Below, piece by piece: positions 38,924 through 47,642 of a DNA stretch of 64,000 bases. Position numbers and translations under genes: made by a program. The stretch covers positions 32,857 to 96,856 of the forward strand of contig NZ_WIND01000015.1 in assembly GCF_009697225.1 (NCBI RefSeq), read 5' to 3'. The notes under the pieces were generated by a model. That model saw only the letters and a list, made by a program, of their open reading frames with translations. It was not told the DNA's origin and did not search any database. How positions within the stretch are numbered: the stretch's first letter is position 1; the number at the start of each line of letters is the position of its first letter. Origin of the DNA: Halovulum marinum. GTDB lineage: Bacteria > Pseudomonadota > Alphaproteobacteria > Rhodobacterales > Rhodobacteraceae.

Positions 38924-39481
38924 ATGAAGACGCAGATAGACTCGCAATTCCTCGATGCCGCGCCGGTCGCGACGGCGCAGAACCGCCGCGACACCGAGGC
39001 GCTGCTGCACGAGCGCCGCGACACCTGGCCCGAGGCCGCGTCGACGCCGTCGGACGCGCTGCTGCGGCTGGTGCGCCTGGCCGAGGGGCTGCAGTCGCGT
39101 GTGCGCGCGCAGGCCCGGGCCCGCTTCGATCTCGCCGCGGGCGACTACGATCTGCTGATCCGGCTGCGCAGCGAGCCGGCGCCGCACGCGATGACGCCGA
39201 CCGCGCTGTGCCGGTCGCTGAACATCACCCCCGGCGGGCTGACCAAGATCATGCACCGCCTCAAGGCCCGCGGCCTGATCGAGCGCGCCCCCAGCCCCAC
39301 CGACGGCCGCAGCGCGCTGACCCGGCTGACCGAGGCCGGCCTGGAGATGGCCGAGGCGGCACTGGCGTCGGCCCAGGCGCCGGTCGAGGCGCTGCTGTCG
39401 GACAGCCTTGGCGGATCCGAGCTGGACCAGTTGGACGCGCTGCTGCGCAAGGCGCTGCTGACGGTCGAGAGCGCCGGCTGA
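38924..39481 (+). CDS. MarR family transcription regulator
   Basis: A 185-residue MarR regulator with an N-terminal extension of about 45 residues. The winged helix spans about residues 75-135: PTALCRSLNITPGGLTKIM is the helix-turn-helix, and HRLKARGLIERAPSPTDGRS is the wing with the typical DGR turn. The start is uncertain: ATG 38924 is used, and an ATG ten codons upstream (38894) has a poorly spaced ribosome site. It probably senses a small organic ligand. The neighbour on the opposite strand is an acyl-CoA synthetase, a common target of MarR proteins, but no operator is evident. Confidence 0.85.
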   Translation: MKTQIDSQFLDAAPVATAQNRRDTEALLHERRDTWPEAASTPSDALLRLVRLAEGLQSRVRAQARARFDLAAGDYDLLIRLRSEPAPHAMTPTALCRSLNITPGGLTKIMHRLKARGLIERAPSPTDGRSALTRLTEAGLEMAEAALASAQAPVEALLSDSLGGSELDQLDALLRKALLTVESAG

Positions 39482-39575
39482 GCGTCGCTTAACCAGGATG
39501 CGCCGCCGCGATTCCGATCGCGCCGGCGACGCGGTATGCTGATACCAGTCCCCAGGCGATCCGCGGAACCAGCCC

Positions 39576-39755
39576 ATGTACGCGCCCAAGACCAGACAGG
39601 AACTCGCGCTGATTCTCGAGGCGCTGCAGGATTTCGCCGCGGTCGAGCAATTGGTCCCGGTCAGCGAGGCGCTGGCCGACGCCCGGCTGCACCTGGCGAT
39701 GGGCGACCCCGCCCCGGTCCGCGGCGACAGCCGGTCCGGCCCCGCCCGGCCCTAG
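39576..39755 (+). CDS. Possible small helical protein (59 aa)
   Basis: Fifty-nine codons from ATG 39576: KTRQELALILEALQDFAAVE, then QLVPVSEALADARLHLAMG, then a Pro/Arg-rich end. The first 45 residues form amphipathic helices with good coding-type third-position GC. No clear ribosome site is visible and no family is recognised. The region lies between marR and the convergent synthetase gene and could be non-coding. Confidence 0.4.
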   Translation: MYAPKTRQELALILEALQDFAAVEQLVPVSEALADARLHLAMGDPAPVRGDSRSGPARP

Positions 39756-39798
39756 ACCCGACGGCGCCCGCAGCGCGGGCGCCGCAGGTACCGGCGCC

Positions 39799-41697
39799 TC
39801 AGTCGATCCAGGCCCAGGGCCGCGCGAAGCGGCCCAGCACGGCGGCGACGTCCGCGTCGGTCACCGCGGGATCGGTGCGCTTCAGCCCGGCCACCAGCCC
39901 CAGCTTCTTGTCCTCGTAGACATGGTCGATCCCGGCGCCGACGCCGGCCTCGGCCAGCGCGGCGCCGTAGACCCGGGCGATCGCCATCTTGCGCAGCTCG
40001 GGCTTGAACACCTTGCCGACCGCGGTCTTCGGCAGCTCGCCCAGCACCTCGATGTACTTCGGATGCGCCGCGCGCTCGCCGATGTGTTCGCGGGCGTGGG
40101 CCTGCAGCGCGTCGAGGTCGGGCGCGACGCCCTCGCGCATCTCCAGGTACACCGCCGGCACCTCGCCGGCGTGCGCGTCGGGCTGGCCGATGGCGCCGGC
40201 GAAGGCGACATCGGGGTGCGTCATCATCGCCTCCTCGATCTGCGCCGGGTCGACGTTGTGACCGCCGCGGATGATCAGGTCCTTGGCGCGACCGGTGATC
40301 CACAGATAGCCGTCGGCGTCGATCCGCCCCAGATCGCCGGTGCGCAGGAAGGTATCGTGGGCGAACAGGCCGTGGTTCTTGTCGGTTTCGGTGTAGGTGC
40401 CGCCGGGGATCACGCCGGGGTTGGCGACGCAGATCTCGCCGACCTCGTCGACGCCGCATTCCTTCAGCACGCCGCCGTCCTTGTCGCAGGACAGGATCCG
40501 CACCTCGCTGTAGGGGAACGGCAGCCCGACCGAGCCGACCTTGCGCTGCCCGTCCGGCGGGTTGATCGACACCAGGCAGGTCGCCTCGGTCATGCCGTAG
40601 CCCTCGAGGATCTTCACCCCGGTGGCCTCCTCGAAGCGCCTGAACAGCTCCAGCGGCATCGGCGCCGAGCCGCTGACCGCCAGCCGCAGCGTCGACACGT
40701 CGGCGTCGATCTTGCGCTGCATCAGCGCCGAGACGGCGGTCGGCACGGTGATCAGGAAGGTGACCTTGTAACGCTCGATCAGCTTCCAGAAGCTGTCCAT
40801 CACCCCGTCGCCGCGATAGCCCGCCGGGGTCGGCATCACCATCTGCGCGCCCGAGACCAGGCAGCTCATCAGCACCGGGTAGGCGGCGAAGACGTGGAAC
40901 AGCGGCAGCGGGCACATCAGCACGTCGTGCTCGGTGAACATGTAGGACTGGCCGCACCAGCCGTTGAACAGGATGCCCGAGGCGCGGTGCTGCGCCACCT
41001 TCGGCATGCCGGTGGTGCCGCCGGTGTGGAAAAAGGCGCAGATGCGGTCGTCCAGCGGCTCGTCGAAGCTCAGCCGGTCGTCGGCCTCGCCCTGCAGCGA
41101 CAGGTTCAGGTCCATCACGTTGGCCTGGTGGCCGCGCTTGGCCGCCGGGCGCAGCAGCGGCACCAGCCAGCGCACCGGCGGCGACAGGTAGTGCGCCAGG
41201 TCGACCTCGAGCACGGTCTTGACCTCGGGCGCCATCGCCACCGCGCGCGACACCTTGTCGTTGACCTCGGTCTTGGGGAACGGCGCCAGCGTGACCACCG
41301 CGCGGGCGCCGGTCTCGCGCAGGATCGCGGCGATCTGCTCGGCCTCCAGCAGCGGGTTGATCGGGTTGACGATGCCCGCGGTCGCGCCGGCCAGCAGCGT
41401 CACCGCGGTCTCGTTGCAGTTCGGCAGCACATAGGCGATGACGTCGCCGTCGCCGATGCCGATGCGCCGGAACAGGTTGGCGGCGCGGGTGACGCTGGCG
41501 CGCAGCGCCGACCAGGTCAGCGTCTCGGCCTTGTCGCGCGGCCCGGCCTTGATCTGGAAGGTCAGCGCCGGACGATCGGGGAAGCGCTCCGCGGTCCGGC
41601 TCAGCATCTCGTACAGCGAGCGCGCGGTCATCCGCTGCTCGAACGGCATCTCCTGCTCGATCGCGATCTTGTCGTCAAGCGTGGCGACTTTGGCCAA
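39799..41697 (-). CDS. Acyl-CoA synthetase (AMP-forming)
   Basis: A 632-residue ANL-family ligase that activates a carboxylic acid to acyl-AMP and then acyl-CoA. The AMP loop is FFHTGGTTGMPKVAQH (about residues 214-229), followed by ILEGYGMTEATCLVSINPP, LRTGDLGRIDADGYLWITGR and the C-terminal lysine region PKTAVGKVFKPELRK. A tail of about 50 residues after it includes VYEDKKLGLVAG. Substrate chain length cannot be told; the length resembles bacterial medium- or long-chain synthetases. Single gene, possibly controlled by the convergent MarR. Confidence 0.9.
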   Translation of the reverse strand: MAKVATLDDKIAIEQEMPFEQRMTARSLYEMLSRTAERFPDRPALTFQIKAGPRDKAETLTWSALRASVTRAANLFRRIGIGDGDVIAYVLPNCNETAVTLLAGATAGIVNPINPLLEAEQIAAILRETGARAVVTLAPFPKTEVNDKVSRAVAMAPEVKTVLEVDLAHYLSPPVRWLVPLLRPAAKRGHQANVMDLNLSLQGEADDRLSFDEPLDDRICAFFHTGGTTGMPKVAQHRASGILFNGWCGQSYMFTEHDVLMCPLPLFHVFAAYPVLMSCLVSGAQMVMPTPAGYRGDGVMDSFWKLIERYKVTFLITVPTAVSALMQRKIDADVSTLRLAVSGSAPMPLELFRRFEEATGVKILEGYGMTEATCLVSINPPDGQRKVGSVGLPFPYSEVRILSCDKDGGVLKECGVDEVGEICVANPGVIPGGTYTETDKNHGLFAHDTFLRTGDLGRIDADGYLWITGRAKDLIIRGGHNVDPAQIEEAMMTHPDVAFAGAIGQPDAHAGEVPAVYLEMREGVAPDLDALQAHAREHIGERAAHPKYIEVLGELPKTAVGKVFKPELRKMAIARVYGAALAEAGVGAGIDHVYEDKKLGLVAGLKRTDPAVTDADVAAVLGRFARPWAWID

Positions 41698-41797
41698 TGG
41701 TCCCTCCCGGCGTGATCATCGGCACCTCTTGCGGGTGCGCGGCGCAAGGATGCGGCGCACGGCGCCGAGGCGCAAGGCTGACGCCACGGCGGCCGCG

Positions 41798-43588
41798 TCA
41801 CGCCGCCCGGCCGTCGGTGAACTGCAGCCGCGCCAGCTGCGCGTAGAGCCCGCCCTCGGCGACCAGCGCGTCGTGGGTACCCTCGGCGGCGATCCGGCCG
41901 CCGTCCATCACCACGATCCGGTCGGCTTTCTTCACCGTCGCCAGCCGGTGCGCGATGACCAGCGTGGTGCGGCCCTTCGACAGCTCCTCGACGGCCTGCT
42001 GCACCAGCCGCTCGGACTGCGCGTCCAGCGCCGAGGTCGCCTCGTCCAGCAGCAGCACCGGCGCGTCGCGCAGGATCGCGCGGGCGATGGCGATGCGCTG
42101 CTTCTGCCCGCCGGACAGCATCACCCCGCGCTCGCCGACATAGGTGTCGTAGCCCTCGGGCAGCGCCGCCAGGAAATCGTGCGCCGCCGCCGCCCGGGCG
42201 GCGGCCTCGATCTCGGCGTCGCCGGCGTCGGGGCGGCCGAAGCGGATGTTCTCGCGCGCCGAGGCGGCGAAGATCACCGGCTCCTGCGGGACCAGCGCGA
42301 ACTGCCGGCGCAGATCCTCGCGCCGCAGGCGGTCGATCGGCACCCCGTCCAGGGTGATGCGCCCGGCGTCGGGATCGAAGAAGCGCATCAGCAGCTGGAA
42401 CACCGTGGTCTTGCCCGCGCCCGACGGGCCGACCAGCGCCACCGTCTCGCCCGGCCGGACGGTCAGCGCGAAATCCTCCAGCGCGGCGATCGAGGGCCGC
42501 GCCGGATAATGGAAGCGTACGCCCTCGAAACCGATCCGGCCGCGCACCGGCTGCGGCAGCGCCTCGGGCTGATCCGGATCCTCGATGTCGTCGCGCAGGT
42601 TCAGCAGCTCGACCAGCCGCTCGGTGGCGCCGGCGGCGCGCTGCAGCTCGCCCCAGATCTCGGACAGCGAGGCGACCGCGCCCGCGACCATCACCGAGTA
42701 GATCACGAACTGCACCAGCTGGCCGGCGGTCATCGCCCCCGCGCGCACGTCGCGGGCACCGATCCACAGCACCCCGACGATGCCGGTGAACACGAAGAAG
42801 ATCACGATGGCGTTCATCAGCGAGCGGGTGCGGATCCGCCGCAGCGCGGTGCCGAAGGCGCTCTCGGTCAGCGCGCCGAACGCCCGGCGGCTGACCGCCT
42901 CGTGGGTGTAGGCCTGCACCGTCTGCGCCGCCAGCAGCGTCTCGGACGCCTGCCCCGAGCTGTCGGCGATGCGGTCCTGGCTTTCGCGGCTCAGCACCCG
43001 AAGGCGGCGGCCCAGCAGGATGATCGGCAGCACCGCCAGCGGCACCAGCAGCAGCACCAGCCCGGTCAGCTTGGCCGAGGTCACCAGCATCAGCACGATG
43101 CCGCCCAGCAGCGTCAGCGCCATGCGCATCGCCACCGAGACCGACGAGCCGATCACCGACAGGATCAGCGTGGTGTCGGTGGTCAGCCGCGACAGCACCT
43201 CGCCGGTCATGATCCGCTCGTAGAAGGCGGGGCTCATGCCGATGACGCGGGTATAGACCGCCAGGCGGATGTCGGCGACGACCCGCTCGCCCAGCCGGGT
43301 GACCAGGTAGTAGCGCACCGCCGTGCCCAGCGCGAGCAGCGCCGCCAGCGCCACCGCGGCGGCGAAATAGGCGTCCATCAGGGCGATGTCGCCGCTGAAG
43401 CCGTCGATCACCCGGCGCACCGCCAGCGGCAGCGCCAGCGACAGCGCCGCGGTGCAGACCAGCGCCAGCACCGCCAGCCCGGCCAGCCAGCGGTAGGGAT
43501 ACAGGAACGGCGCCAGCCCGCGCAGCGCGCTCAGGCGCCGGGATTTCTCGCGTTCGTCGGACGGTTTGTTCGGATCGCTGCCTGCCAT
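41798..43588 (-). CDS. MsbA-like ABC exporter (fused membrane and ATPase domains)
   Basis: A 596-residue half-transporter. Six membrane helices lie within residues 20-320 (the first is LAGLAVLALVCTAALSLALP). The ATPase domain has Walker A VGPSGAGKTTVFQL, signature [16 protein letters not shown] and Walker B VLLLDEATSALD. It would act as a homodimer exporting lipids, drugs or peptides. The start MAGSDPNKPSDEREKSRRLS at 43588 is chosen over open frame upstream because it fits family length. It is 100 bp from the acyl-CoA synthetase; a link is uncertain. Confidence 0.92.
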   Translation of the reverse strand: MAGSDPNKPSDEREKSRRLSALRGLAPFLYPYRWLAGLAVLALVCTAALSLALPLAVRRVIDGFSGDIALMDAYFAAAVALAALLALGTAVRYYLVTRLGERVVADIRLAVYTRVIGMSPAFYERIMTGEVLSRLTTDTTLILSVIGSSVSVAMRMALTLLGGIVLMLVTSAKLTGLVLLLVPLAVLPIILLGRRLRVLSRESQDRIADSSGQASETLLAAQTVQAYTHEAVSRRAFGALTESAFGTALRRIRTRSLMNAIVIFFVFTGIVGVLWIGARDVRAGAMTAGQLVQFVIYSVMVAGAVASLSEIWGELQRAAGATERLVELLNLRDDIEDPDQPEALPQPVRGRIGFEGVRFHYPARPSIAALEDFALTVRPGETVALVGPSGAGKTTVFQLLMRFFDPDAGRITLDGVPIDRLRREDLRRQFALVPQEPVIFAASARENIRFGRPDAGDAEIEAAARAAAAHDFLAALPEGYDTYVGERGVMLSGGQKQRIAIARAILRDAPVLLLDEATSALDAQSERLVQQAVEELSKGRTTLVIAHRLATVKKADRIVVMDGGRIAAEGTHDALVAEGGLYAQLARLQFTDGRAA

Positions 43589-43861
43589 GCGCCCCCGCTT
43601 GCTGTGCTCGCCCCTGATTAGGCGGCGGCCGGCGTCAGGGCAAGCCGAAGCCAACGGCGCGGCGGAATGTCCGGGGGCGGCGGAGCGGAGAAGGATCTCG
43701 TGCTATCCCAGGGCCAGGGTGCGCGACCGGCCCGGTTCCGGAAGCGGCAGCCGAACCCCCGCGTCCGGGCCTGGGCATGAGTCCGAACCGGCCGGACCGC
43801 GCTCCGCCGGCAATGCGTGCCGTCCGAGCCGATGCCGCGCCGATGGCCGCGGCACGTCAGG

Positions 43862-45874
43862 TCAGTCAAGCTGCAGCCGCACGGCCGCCCGGCGATAGAG
43901 TTGTTCGATGTCGGCGGGAAACCGGAAGGCGTGCAGGAACTCGTCGATCCGGTATCCCGGATGTGCCCGCCGGAGCGTCGCCGCCACGGCACCGGCCTCG
44001 TCGGTGCGGCCGGCCAGCACCAGGCAGAACGCGGCGATCATGTGAATGAGGGCGTGCGCGTTCGGCCGCGCCGTGGCCTGCAGCGCCGAATCCGCGGCCT
44101 GCTCGAACCGTCCGAGCCGCACATGCGCCATCGCCCTGGCGCCGTGGATGGCGAACAGCATCGGGTCGAACGGGCTTAGCCGGCCCGACAGATCGGCCGA
44201 ACCGATCGCGGCCTCGGCGTCGCCGGTCTGTGCATTGACGAACGACAGCGCGTAGTGGCCCTGCGCGAAGTTCGGGCTGAGTCGCACCGCCTGCTCGAGC
44301 TCGCCCACCGCCGGCGCTTCGTCGCGGCGCAGCCACAGCGCCCGGCCCATCGCCCAGTGCGCGCCGGGATCGTGATCGTCGGCCATCAGGCTGCAGCCGG
44401 CGGCCTCGATCGCCAGGTCGGTCTCGCGGGTGCGGTCCTGCCAGTTCTGGAACGCGTTCTGCCAATGGGTGAACGACAGCCCCGCATGCGCCCGCGAAAA
44501 CGTGGGATCCGCCGCGATCGAGCGGCGGAAGAACTCCTGCGCCTCGGCATTGTCGGCGCGGGTGAAACGGTACATGTGCCACAGGCCCCGGTGAAACGCC
44601 TCCCACGCGTTCAGCGAGTTCGGCGGTTTCAGCACCGCGCGGTTCTTCTCGACGGTCTCGACCTCGCTGGCGATCGCCTGGACGATGCTGTCGCCGATCC
44701 GGTCGAAGACCTCGAACGGATCGGTCACCGCGGCGTCGTAGGTCTCGGCCCAGAGGAGGCGCGCGGATCGCGTCTCGGCCATCTCGACGTCGATGCGGAT
44801 CCGGTCGCCGCGCCGAAGCACCGCGCCGCATGCGAGGTAGTCGACGTTCAGTATCCGGGCGGCCTCGGCGGGCTCCAGACCGCGTTCGGCCAGCGCGGAA
44901 ACCGAGCCATAGGCGATGACGAACAGCGCCCGCAGCTTCGCCAGGCGGGCGATGATGTCGCGGGTCAGGCCGGCTCCCAGCTGCGCCTGCCCGTCCGCGG
45001 CCTCGGATTCGCGGAACGGCATCACCGCCAGCGAGGCCCGGTATCCCTGCGGCGCCGGATCGGTGCGCGTCGGCAACTCCGTCGCCGGAACAGCCGCCGG
45101 CGCCGCCCGCACCGCCCGCCGTGCGGCGCGCAGGGGCGCCGGGTCCATGCCTTCCGCCTCGAACAGGCGCACGGCGGCGGCCAGGTGCCGTTCGGCCGCG
45201 GCGGGTGGCAGCGCCGACATCAGCGCGCGGTGCGCCGGCGGCTCGAACGGCGCCAGGATCACCCAACGCTCGGCCAGCGCCCTGGCTTCGGCGCCATCGG
45301 CCGGCAGCCGCCCGATCAGCCCGGCGAGCACCTGGGCGTGGCGGTCGCGGAAATGGCTGCGCTGCGTCGTCAGCCAGTGGTCCAGCTGCGGGCTGCGGTT
45401 GAGGTCGAACCCTTCAAGGAAATCGCCCGCGAACAGCGGCGCCAGCCGCCTCAGCTCCGGCGTCGGGGTATTCTCCAGCCCGGTCAGCGCCGCCCGTTCG
45501 ATTTCGACCGCGTCGACCGCCGCGCCGTCCAGGTCGAGCGATACCATGTCGCCGTCGGTCACCACGCGGCGACGCCCGGGGCCGTCGAGCACCGCCCTGA
45601 TCTTGCTGAGATACCAGCGCAGTTCGGCGCGCGGGTCGCTGGGCAGGTCGCCCATGATCTCGCACAGGCGGCTGCGTCCGACCGGGTTGTCGGCAACGGC
45701 CAGATAGCCCAGCAACGCCCGTACCTTGCGCGACGGCGGCAGTTCCACGGGCCGCCCGTTGCGCAGGACGCACAGCTTTCCCAGCATGCGAATCGCAAGT
45801 CCGGATGCGCGATCGGCGCCTTTCGTCTGCGTTTCCACCCGGCTTTCCACGGCGACTACAACGGTTTCCCCCAC
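43862..45874 (-). CDS. Large transcription regulator: winged helix, FlgO-like and TPR domains
   Basis: A 670-residue regulator. Residues about 27-120 are an OmpR/SARP-type winged helix (LAIRMLGKLCVLRNGRPVEL, then SRKVRALLGYLAVADNP), and about 125-250 resemble the bacterial transcriptional activator (BTAD) helices. Residues 280-420 (YRASLAVMPFRESEAADGQA, AETYDAAVTDPFEVFDRIGD) are the FlgO/TolB-N-like segment found in adenylate-cyclase-like TPR proteins, and TPR helices fill the rest. No sensor or cyclase domain is present. It is divergent from the cupin-cysteine synthase-decarboxylase genes, with an inverted repeat between, so it is their likely regulator. Confidence 0.82.
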   Translation of the reverse strand: MGETVVVAVESRVETQTKGADRASGLAIRMLGKLCVLRNGRPVELPPSRKVRALLGYLAVADNPVGRSRLCEIMGDLPSDPRAELRWYLSKIRAVLDGPGRRRVVTDGDMVSLDLDGAAVDAVEIERAALTGLENTPTPELRRLAPLFAGDFLEGFDLNRSPQLDHWLTTQRSHFRDRHAQVLAGLIGRLPADGAEARALAERWVILAPFEPPAHRALMSALPPAAAERHLAAAVRLFEAEGMDPAPLRAARRAVRAAPAAVPATELPTRTDPAPQGYRASLAVMPFRESEAADGQAQLGAGLTRDIIARLAKLRALFVIAYGSVSALAERGLEPAEAARILNVDYLACGAVLRRGDRIRIDVEMAETRSARLLWAETYDAAVTDPFEVFDRIGDSIVQAIASEVETVEKNRAVLKPPNSLNAWEAFHRGLWHMYRFTRADNAEAQEFFRRSIAADPTFSRAHAGLSFTHWQNAFQNWQDRTRETDLAIEAAGCSLMADDHDPGAHWAMGRALWLRRDEAPAVGELEQAVRLSPNFAQGHYALSFVNAQTGDAEAAIGSADLSGRLSPFDPMLFAIHGARAMAHVRLGRFEQAADSALQATARPNAHALIHMIAAFCLVLAGRTDEAGAVAATLRRAHPGYRIDEFLHAFRFPADIEQLYRRAAVRLQLD

Positions 45875-45897
45875 ACATGCAGTCTAGCACATCACCA

Positions 45898-45915
45898 GAC
45901 CGGAACGATCCGGTC
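45898..45915. promoter_or_regulatory. Inverted repeat in the regulator/cupin divergent region
   Basis: GACCGGA (45898-45904) and TCCGGTC (45909-45915) form a 7-bp inverted repeat with a 4-bp spacer; a further GACCGG lies at about 45943-45948. The 108-bp divergent region between the regulator and cupin genes makes this a candidate operator. Confidence 0.4.
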
Positions 45916-45982
45916 CCTGCGTCGGCACCTGAGGCCAGATCGGACCGGGCGGCGCAGTCAGCGGAGTTGAAAGGAGATTGCG

Positions 45983-46477
45983 ATGAACATGGCCAGAATC
46001 AAGCACTTCGCATCGACCGCGGTCGCCGTGGGCGCACTGGCGCTTGCCGCCGCGGCTCCGGTCGGCGCGGATGAGGGACAGGCCCACCCCAAGATGGTGC
46101 CGGTCGGGCAGGTGACCTTCCAGCCCGGCCCCGCGACCCTGCCGGCCGGCGCCCAGATCGCCGTTCTGCACGGCAACCCGGCCGAGGAGGGGCCGTTCGT
46201 GATCCGGCTGAAATTCCCCGCCGGCTACGTGATCCCGCCGCACAGCCATACCAAGGAGGAACACGTCACGGTGATCTCCGGCGGCTTCGGCATGGGCACC
46301 GGAGGAACGGTCGACAAGGCGAAGGCGCCGATCATGGCGTCGGGCAGCTTCGTGCAGATCCCGGTCGGCATGCCGCACTTCGCCTGGACCGAGGAAGAGA
46401 CCGTGGTGCAGATCAACGCCATGGGCCCGTTCGGCATCACCTACGTCGATCCCGCGGACGACCCGCGGGGCACCTAG
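45983..46477 (+). CDS. Exported cupin domain protein
   Basis: A 164-residue single-cupin protein with a signal peptide: MNMARIKHFASTAVAVGALA onward, with cleavage near VGADEG at about residue 30. Cupin motif 1 is YVIPPHSHTKEEHVTVISGG with His-His-Glu ligands and motif 2 is IPVGMPHFAWTEEET. Because it is exported it is unlikely to be a cytoplasmic cysteine dioxygenase, although the next two genes concern cysteine-like amino acids. A strong ribosome site (GAAAGGAGA) precedes the ATG at 45983. It is the first plus-strand gene opposite the large regulator. Confidence 0.88.
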   Translation: MNMARIKHFASTAVAVGALALAAAAPVGADEGQAHPKMVPVGQVTFQPGPATLPAGAQIAVLHGNPAEEGPFVIRLKFPAGYVIPPHSHTKEEHVTVISGGFGMGTGGTVDKAKAPIMASGSFVQIPVGMPHFAWTEEETVVQINAMGPFGITYVDPADDPRGT

Positions 46478-46553
46478 ACCAACTGGGTTCGCAGCCGCCG
46501 GCAGGGCCGACCGCGCACCTGCCGGCGGCACCAGCCTTGAAGGAGAAGACGAG

Positions 46554-47639
46554 ATGACCATGCAGCAGAAGGTCCGCACCACCGATGGCCGGGGACGGCT
46601 GTTTGACAGCGTGCTCGACACCATCGGCGACACGCCGACGATCCGCATCAACAACTTGGGCGTCGGCGACACCACGCTGTATGTGAAGGCCGAGTTCTTC
46701 AACCCCGCCGGCTCGGTCAAGGACCGGCTGGCGCTGAACATCATCGAGGACGCCGAGCGGCGCGGCCTGCTTTCGCCCGGCCAGACCGTGGTCGAGGCGA
46801 CCAGCGGCAACACCGGCATCGGCCTGGCCATCGTCTGTGCGCAAAAGCGCTATCCGCTGGTCGTGACCATGGCCGATTCGTTCTCGGTCGAGCGCCGCAA
46901 GCTGATGCGGATGCTGGGTGCCAGGGTGGTGCTGACGCCGCGGGCCGAAAAGGGTTATGGCATGTACCGCAAGGCGGTCGAACTGGCCGAGACCAACGGC
47001 TGGTTCCTGGCCCGGCAGTTCGAGACCGAGGCCAATGCCGAGATCCACGCCGCCACCACCGCGCGCGAGATCCTTAGCGACTTCGCCGGCCAGCGGCTGG
47101 ACTGCTTCGTTACCGGCTACGGCACCGGCGGCACCGTCACCGGCGTCGGCCGGGTGCTGCGGCGCGAGCGGCCGGAGACGCGGATCGTCCTGGCCGAACC
47201 GGCGAACGCGGCACTGCTGTCCAGCGGCATCGCCCAGACCCGCGGCAGCGACGGCGCGCCCGCCGCCACCCACCCGGCGTTCGAGCCGCACCCGATCCAG
47301 GGCTGGACCCCGGACTTCATTCCCGCGGTGCTGCAGGAGGCGGTCGATACCCGGCTCTACGACGACGTGGTTCCCGTGCCCGGAGCCGAAGGCATCAAGT
47401 GGGCGCGCGAACTGGCGCGCAGGGAAGGCATCTTCTGCGGCATCTCCGCCGGCGCCACCTTCGCCGTCGCCCGCCAGATCGCCGAACGCGCCCCGGCCGG
47501 GTCGGTGATCCTGTGCATGCTGCCCGACACCGGCGAGCGCTACCTCTCGACGCCGCTGTTCGAGGGCATCGAGGAAGAGATGGACGACGAGGAATGGGCG
47601 CTGTCGCGCTCGACCCCCGGCGCCCGTTTCGCGGCCTGA
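46554..47639 (+). CDS. Cysteine synthase-like PLP enzyme (beta-substitution)
   Basis: A 361-residue fold-type II PLP enzyme of the cysteine synthase family. Lys56 in FNPAGSVKDRLALN binds PLP; VEATSGNTGIGLAIVCAQKR is the substrate loop and FVTGYGTGGTVTGVGRVLR the phosphate loop. IQGWTPDFIPAVL matches the usual IQGIGAGFIP block. The C-terminal extension of about 40 residues is acidic (EEEMDDEEW). Such enzymes replace the leaving group of O-acetyl- or O-phosphoserine with sulfide, sulfite, amine or other nucleophiles. The gene ends three bases before a PLP decarboxylase, suggesting its product is decarboxylated. An AAGGAG precedes the ATG. Confidence 0.9.
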   Translation: MTMQQKVRTTDGRGRLFDSVLDTIGDTPTIRINNLGVGDTTLYVKAEFFNPAGSVKDRLALNIIEDAERRGLLSPGQTVVEATSGNTGIGLAIVCAQKRYPLVVTMADSFSVERRKLMRMLGARVVLTPRAEKGYGMYRKAVELAETNGWFLARQFETEANAEIHAATTAREILSDFAGQRLDCFVTGYGTGGTVTGVGRVLRRERPETRIVLAEPANAALLSSGIAQTRGSDGAPAATHPAFEPHPIQGWTPDFIPAVLQEAVDTRLYDDVVPVPGAEGIKWARELARREGIFCGISAGATFAVARQIAERAPAGSVILCMLPDTGERYLSTPLFEGIEEEMDDEEWALSRSTPGARFAA

Positions 47640-47642
47640 GCC

